Source of the DNA: Flavobacteriales bacterium
GTDB lineage: Bacteria > Bacteroidota > Bacteroidia > Flavobacteriales_D > Sanyastnellaceae
Assembly (NCBI GenBank): GCA_019694805.1
Contig: JAIBBG010000004.1
Location: 1 to 64,000 of the forward strand
Reading direction: 5' to 3'
Length of the DNA stretch: 64,000 nt
How positions within the stretch are numbered: the stretch's first letter is position 1; every line of letters begins with the position of its first letter. Under the pieces are notes generated by a model, which worked only from the letters and a program-made list of their open reading frames with translations, made no database searches and was not told the origin of the DNA. Shown one piece after another: positions 60,857 through 64,000 of this stretch. The translations under genes were made by a program, and so were the position numbers.

Positions 60857-62857
60857 TTACTTATAACTTCTTTGTTGAACTTTGATGTTTTCGTAGATGA
60901 GAGGCTCTTTGTTGAGTTTAGGAGAAGAAGGATCACCAGACCACTCCCAAGCTGCTACATACATGAATTGATTATCATCTCTAAGTGCCTCACCATCTTC
61001 TGTTTGATATTCCTCTCTGAAGTGACCTCCGCAGCTTTCTTTTCTTTCCAAAGCATCTATACACATCAGCTCGCCTAGTTCAATGAAATCAGCTACGCGG
61101 AGTGCTTTCTCCAATTCCTGATTCATATAGTCTGCTGTTCCTGGCACACGTACATCCTGATAGAAATCTTCTCTAATCTTTCTGATTTCTGTGATGGCTT
61201 CTTTCAGTCCCTTTTCATTTCTTCCCATGCCGCATTTATCCCACATCACTTTACCCAAACGTTTATGGAAGTGATCCACAGGTTTGGTTCCTTTGTTATT
61301 CATGATGCGATTTATTTGATCACGAACATTCTTTTCTGCCGCATCAAATTCAGGAGAATTAGTTGGGATCTTACCTGTCCTGATTTCATCTGCCAAATAA
61401 TTACCAATGGTATAAGGTAGAACGAAATAACCATCCGCAAGTCCCTGCATCAATGCAGAAGCTCCAAGACGGTTTGCACCATGGTCGCTGAAGTTGGCTT
61501 CACCACAAGCGTACAAACCAGGCACATTCGTCATCAACTCATAATCTACCCAAAGTCCACCCATGGTATAGTGTACAGCAGGATAAATCATCATTGGCGT
61601 TTTATATGGATTTTCAGCGACGATTTGCTCGTACATCTGGAAGAGGTTACCGTATTTCTCCTCAACCACTTTGGTACCGAGCTCGATGATCTGTTGATCG
61701 GTCGCATTGTGAATACCTTTCACATTGGCTTGTGCTTTTCCATAACGAACGATTGCAGAAGAGAAGTCGAGATAAACAGCTTCGCCTGTGGCATTCACAC
61801 CATAACCTTCGTCGCAACGTTCTTTAGCAGCCCGTGAAGCGATATCGCGAGGTACGAGGTTACCGAAAGCAGGGTAACGGCGTTCAAGATAGTAATCCCG
61901 GTCTTCTTCTTTAATGTCTTGAGGTTTTAGTCTTTTAGCTCGAATGGCTTCAACATCTTCCTTCTTTTTCGGCACCCAAATACGTCCGTCATTACGAAGT
62001 GACTCCGACATCAAAGTCAGTTTCGATTGATGGTCACCGCTCACCGGGATACATGTTGGGTGAATTTGTGTGTAACAAGGATTACCGAAGGCGGCACCGC
62101 GCTTATGGGCTCTCCAGGCAGCAGTCACATTGCTTCCCATGGCATTGGTAGAAAGGAAAAAGACATTTCCATATCCACCTGTACACAATACCACAGCATG
62201 CGCAGAATGGCGTTCAATGGCACCTGTCACGAGATTTCGTGCGATGATACCCCTTGCCTTTCCATCGATGATGACCACATCCAACATTTCATGTCGGTTG
62301 AGCATTTCCACATTTCCTTTACCAACTTGTCGTGAGAGTGCAGAATATGCGCCCAACAAAAGTTGTTGTCCTGTTTGACCTTTCGCGTAAAAAGTTCTGG
62401 AAACCTGTGTACCTCCAAACGAGCGATTATCGAGCAATCCGCCGTAATCGCGCGCGAAAGGAACACCTTGCGCAACACATTGGTCGATGATGTTAGCGCT
62501 CACTTCTGCAAGTCTGTAAACATTTGCCTCACGTGCGCGGTAGTCACCACCTTTGATGGTATCGTAGAAAAGACGGAAAGTTGAGTCCCCGTCGTTCATG
62601 TAGTTTTTAGCTGCGTTGATACCGCCCTGAGCCGCAATACTGTGTGCGCGACGTGGCGAATCCTGAAAACAAAGTGCTTTGACTTTGTATCCCATTTCAG
62701 CCAGAGATGCTGCCGCAGAGGCACCGGCAAGACCTGTTCCCACCACAATCACATCAATGCTGCGTTTGTTGGCAGGGTTTACGAGACGTGCTGTGTTTTT
62801 GTATTTGGTCCACTTTTGATCCAGAGGACCATCAGGAATTTTTGCGTTGAGGTTCAT
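60857..62857 (-). CDS. sdhA: succinate dehydrogenase/fumarate reductase flavoprotein subunit
   Basis: 666 residues, the longer form typical of the non-proteobacterial type. FAD-binding [18 protein letters not shown], the covalent-flavin His in [17 protein letters not shown], catalytic region [19 protein letters not shown] (part [16 protein letters not shown]), and [11 protein letters not shown] with [11 protein letters not shown] later. It oxidises succinate to fumarate, or the reverse, in the TCA cycle and respiration. It lies between sdhC and sdhB in the operon. Confidence 0.96.
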   Translation of the reverse strand: MNLNAKIPDGPLDQKWTKYKNTARLVNPANKRSIDVIVVGTGLAGASAAASLAEMGYKVKALCFQDSPRRAHSIAAQGGINAAKNYMNDGDSTFRLFYDTIKGGDYRAREANVYRLAEVSANIIDQCVAQGVPFARDYGGLLDNRSFGGTQVSRTFYAKGQTGQQLLLGAYSALSRQVGKGNVEMLNRHEMLDVVIIDGKARGIIARNLVTGAIERHSAHAVVLCTGGYGNVFFLSTNAMGSNVTAAWRAHKRGAAFGNPCYTQIHPTCIPVSGDHQSKLTLMSESLRNDGRIWVPKKKEDVEAIRAKRLKPQDIKEEDRDYYLERRYPAFGNLVPRDIASRAAKERCDEGYGVNATGEAVYLDFSSAIVRYGKAQANVKGIHNATDQQIIELGTKVVEEKYGNLFQMYEQIVAENPYKTPMMIYPAVHYTMGGLWVDYELMTNVPGLYACGEANFSDHGANRLGASALMQGLADGYFVLPYTIGNYLADEIRTGKIPTNSPEFDAAEKNVRDQINRIMNNKGTKPVDHFHKRLGKVMWDKCGMGRNEKGLKEAITEIRKIREDFYQDVRVPGTADYMNQELEKALRVADFIELGELMCIDALERKESCGGHFREEYQTEDGEALRDDNQFMYVAAWEWSGDPSSPKLNKEPLIYENIKVQQRSYK

Positions 62858-62887
62858 TCTTATATCGTTATGAGAATGGAAAATCTA

Positions 62888-63580
62888 TTATTGAATCCAG
62901 CCTGTATAAAGTGCTACGGGCATTGCTGCGAAAATGCTAGGGATAATCACACTGAATGCATCACCCATGAATGCGATGGTCGACTTGTATTTGGTGTAAT
63001 TGAATCCAAGCGATTGGAAAGCACTGCGGAATCCATGCAACAAATGCCAGAATAAAGAGATACAACCTAAAACATACACTATCACTACCCACAGGTGTTT
63101 GAAGACGAATTTCATTTCTGAGAACAAATCTTCATAGCGATGACCGTCGAAGAAAATGTGTGAAGGTTCAACCGTAAGACCGGTAATGCGCGTCTTGAGC
63201 CAGAAATGATAAAGGTGAAGGATGAGAAACAACAAGATGAGGGTTCCCAAAAGTGCCATACTTCTGGAGTACCAAGTGCTGCTGGCGGATGCCTTTTCAT
63301 AAGCATATTTGACTGGTCTCGCACGACGATTCTGGAAATACAGCATCAATCCATCCACGATGTGGAGGATAAGCCCCAGAAATAACACAATCTCCATTGT
63401 GCGTATGATCAGGTTAGTGCCCATGAAATGAGCCCATTTATTGAAGGTCATTCCTCCGTCGTCAAAAAATATCATCGCATTGATGAGACAGTGAACAACC
63501 AGGAAAGTAATCAGAAAGATTCCGGTGAGAGCCATCCAGAATTTCTTCATCAGTGAACTGCCGAATAATCCTTTAGCCAT
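62888..63580 (-). CDS. sdhC: succinate dehydrogenase cytochrome b subunit
   Basis: 230 residues with five membrane helices, the single-subunit dihaem (type B) anchor that replaces separate SdhC and SdhD. Candidate haem histidines lie in FLVVHCLIN, GLILHIVDG, LILHLYHFW and LFWHLLHGF. It links the SdhAB head to quinone, likely menaquinone. It is the first gene of the operon. No exact -7 box was found in the 177 bases between it and leuS. Confidence 0.93.
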   Translation of the reverse strand: MAKGLFGSSLMKKFWMALTGIFLITFLVVHCLINAMIFFDDGGMTFNKWAHFMGTNLIIRTMEIVLFLGLILHIVDGLMLYFQNRRARPVKYAYEKASASSTWYSRSMALLGTLILLFLILHLYHFWLKTRITGLTVEPSHIFFDGHRYEDLFSEMKFVFKHLWVVIVYVLGCISLFWHLLHGFRSAFQSLGFNYTKYKSTIAFMGDAFSVIIPSIFAAMPVALYTGWIQ

Positions 63581-63757
63581 AATTATTGAGAATGCTAAAA
63601 TTTGTGGCGCGAATGTATATCACAGCGCAGGTTTTCTGTCGATTGCTTTTCTAATTTAGGAGCAATCTTCATAACCATTCGGAAAACACTCTGTTAAGGC
63701 TAACGGTTCATAGAATTCGCTTATCCGGGGCTAAATTCGCGCCAACATTTTGTATTT

Positions 63758-64000
63758 ATGGAGTATCAGTTTCGAGAAATAGAGCAAAAATGGCAGCGGG
63801 TTTGGCGGGAAAAGAAGACCTATCAGGTCAATGAAGATCCGGCCAAAAAAAAATACTACGCTTTGGATATGTTTCCATATCCCAGCGGCGCTGGCTTACA
63901 CGTTGGTCATCCGTTGGGTTACATCGCCAGCGATATCATTGCTCGGTATAAACGCCATCAGGGCTATAACGTATTGCACCCAATGGGCTACGACTCATTC
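63758..64000 (+). CDS. leuS: leucyl-tRNA synthetase, N-terminal fragment cut by the window edge
   Basis: The frame opens at the ATG 63758 and runs to the window end (81 codons) without a stop, so it is incomplete here rather than broken. It begins [16 protein letters not shown] and includes the class I signature region [17 protein letters not shown] (HVGH equals HIGH), then [23 protein letters not shown] (part [15 protein letters not shown]), exactly the start of bacterial LeuRS. It charges tRNA-Leu. The usual family length is about 870-930 residues. Confidence 0.95.
   Translation, partial: MEYQFREIEQKWQRVWREKKTYQVNEDPAKKKYYALDMFPYPSGAGLHVGHPLGYIASDIIARYKRHQGYNVLHPMGYDSF

Noticed and set aside
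63581..63757. Possible tRNA or small RNA between sdhC and leuS
   Set aside because: No cloverleaf, CCA end or strong hairpin could be found; it looks like a plain divergent promoter region.

Overview
The window reads as chromosomal DNA of a Bacteroidota bacterium, probably from the Flavobacteriales/Sphingobacteriales/Saprospiria side of the phylum; I cannot place it more precisely. The evidence is: three proteins with type IX secretion system (T9SS) C-terminal sorting domains and a gingipain-type (C25) PorU2-like protease; a long-form IspG; a flavocytochrome-type succinate dehydrogenase with one five-helix SdhC; ExbB-ExbD-ExbD-TonB; and start codons that mostly lack Shine-Dalgarno sequences but often follow the Bacteroidota -7 box TAnnTTTG at very short distance. 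Gene density is high. I see no tRNA, rRNA, insertion sequence, prophage or CRISPR array.

Layout. 1-12 kb: a bacilliredoxin, then the PorU2-like protease, a 1643-residue T9SS cargo protein, and a 385-residue protein resembling that cargo's C-terminal third. 12-15 kb: ispD, a small basic exported protein, a CPBP membrane protease and dusB. 15-21 kb: the cell-elongation operon mreB-mreC-mreD-mrdA-rodA on the minus strand. 21-25 kb: a TonB-like protein, a small membrane protein, a PstS-like lipoprotein and a TPR protein. 25-34 kb: a hydrolase, a NifU-type Fe-S protein, two exported amidohydrolase-family proteins, lptB, the long ispG and superoxide dismutase. 34-38 kb: exbB-exbD-exbD-tonB on the minus strand. 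38-40 kb: a 2-Cys peroxiredoxin and dihydrolipoyl dehydrogenase.

40.5-56.8 kb is a surface-glycan locus. It holds a family 2 glycosyltransferase, a Wzm/Wzt-type ABC exporter, and a nearly complete legionaminic-acid-type (nonulosonate) pathway: LegB dehydratase, LegC aminotransferase, NeuB/LegI synthase, LegG hydrolysing epimerase, PtmE-like CBS-nucleotidyltransferase and LegF CMP-transferase. Mixed in are a GNAT protein, a TylF-like methyltransferase, a PIG-L deacetylase and a large putative transferase. A T9SS-secreted repeat protein sits between legC and neuB. This is the most system-like part of the window and the best candidate for new chemistry.

56.8-64 kb: a CvpA-family membrane protein, a BNR/sortilin-type propeller protein with a T9SS tail, sdhC-sdhA-sdhB on the minus strand, and the first 81 codons of leuS running off the right edge.

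The recurring theme is the cell envelope: wall elongation, LPS transport, TonB energisation, T9SS secretion and glycan export. T9SS sortases in studied species attach cargo to a lipopolysaccharide, so glycan genes and a PorU2-like protease in one window are suggestive, but a direct link is inference. All gene calls rest on reading translated sequence and recognising motifs; no database search was possible.
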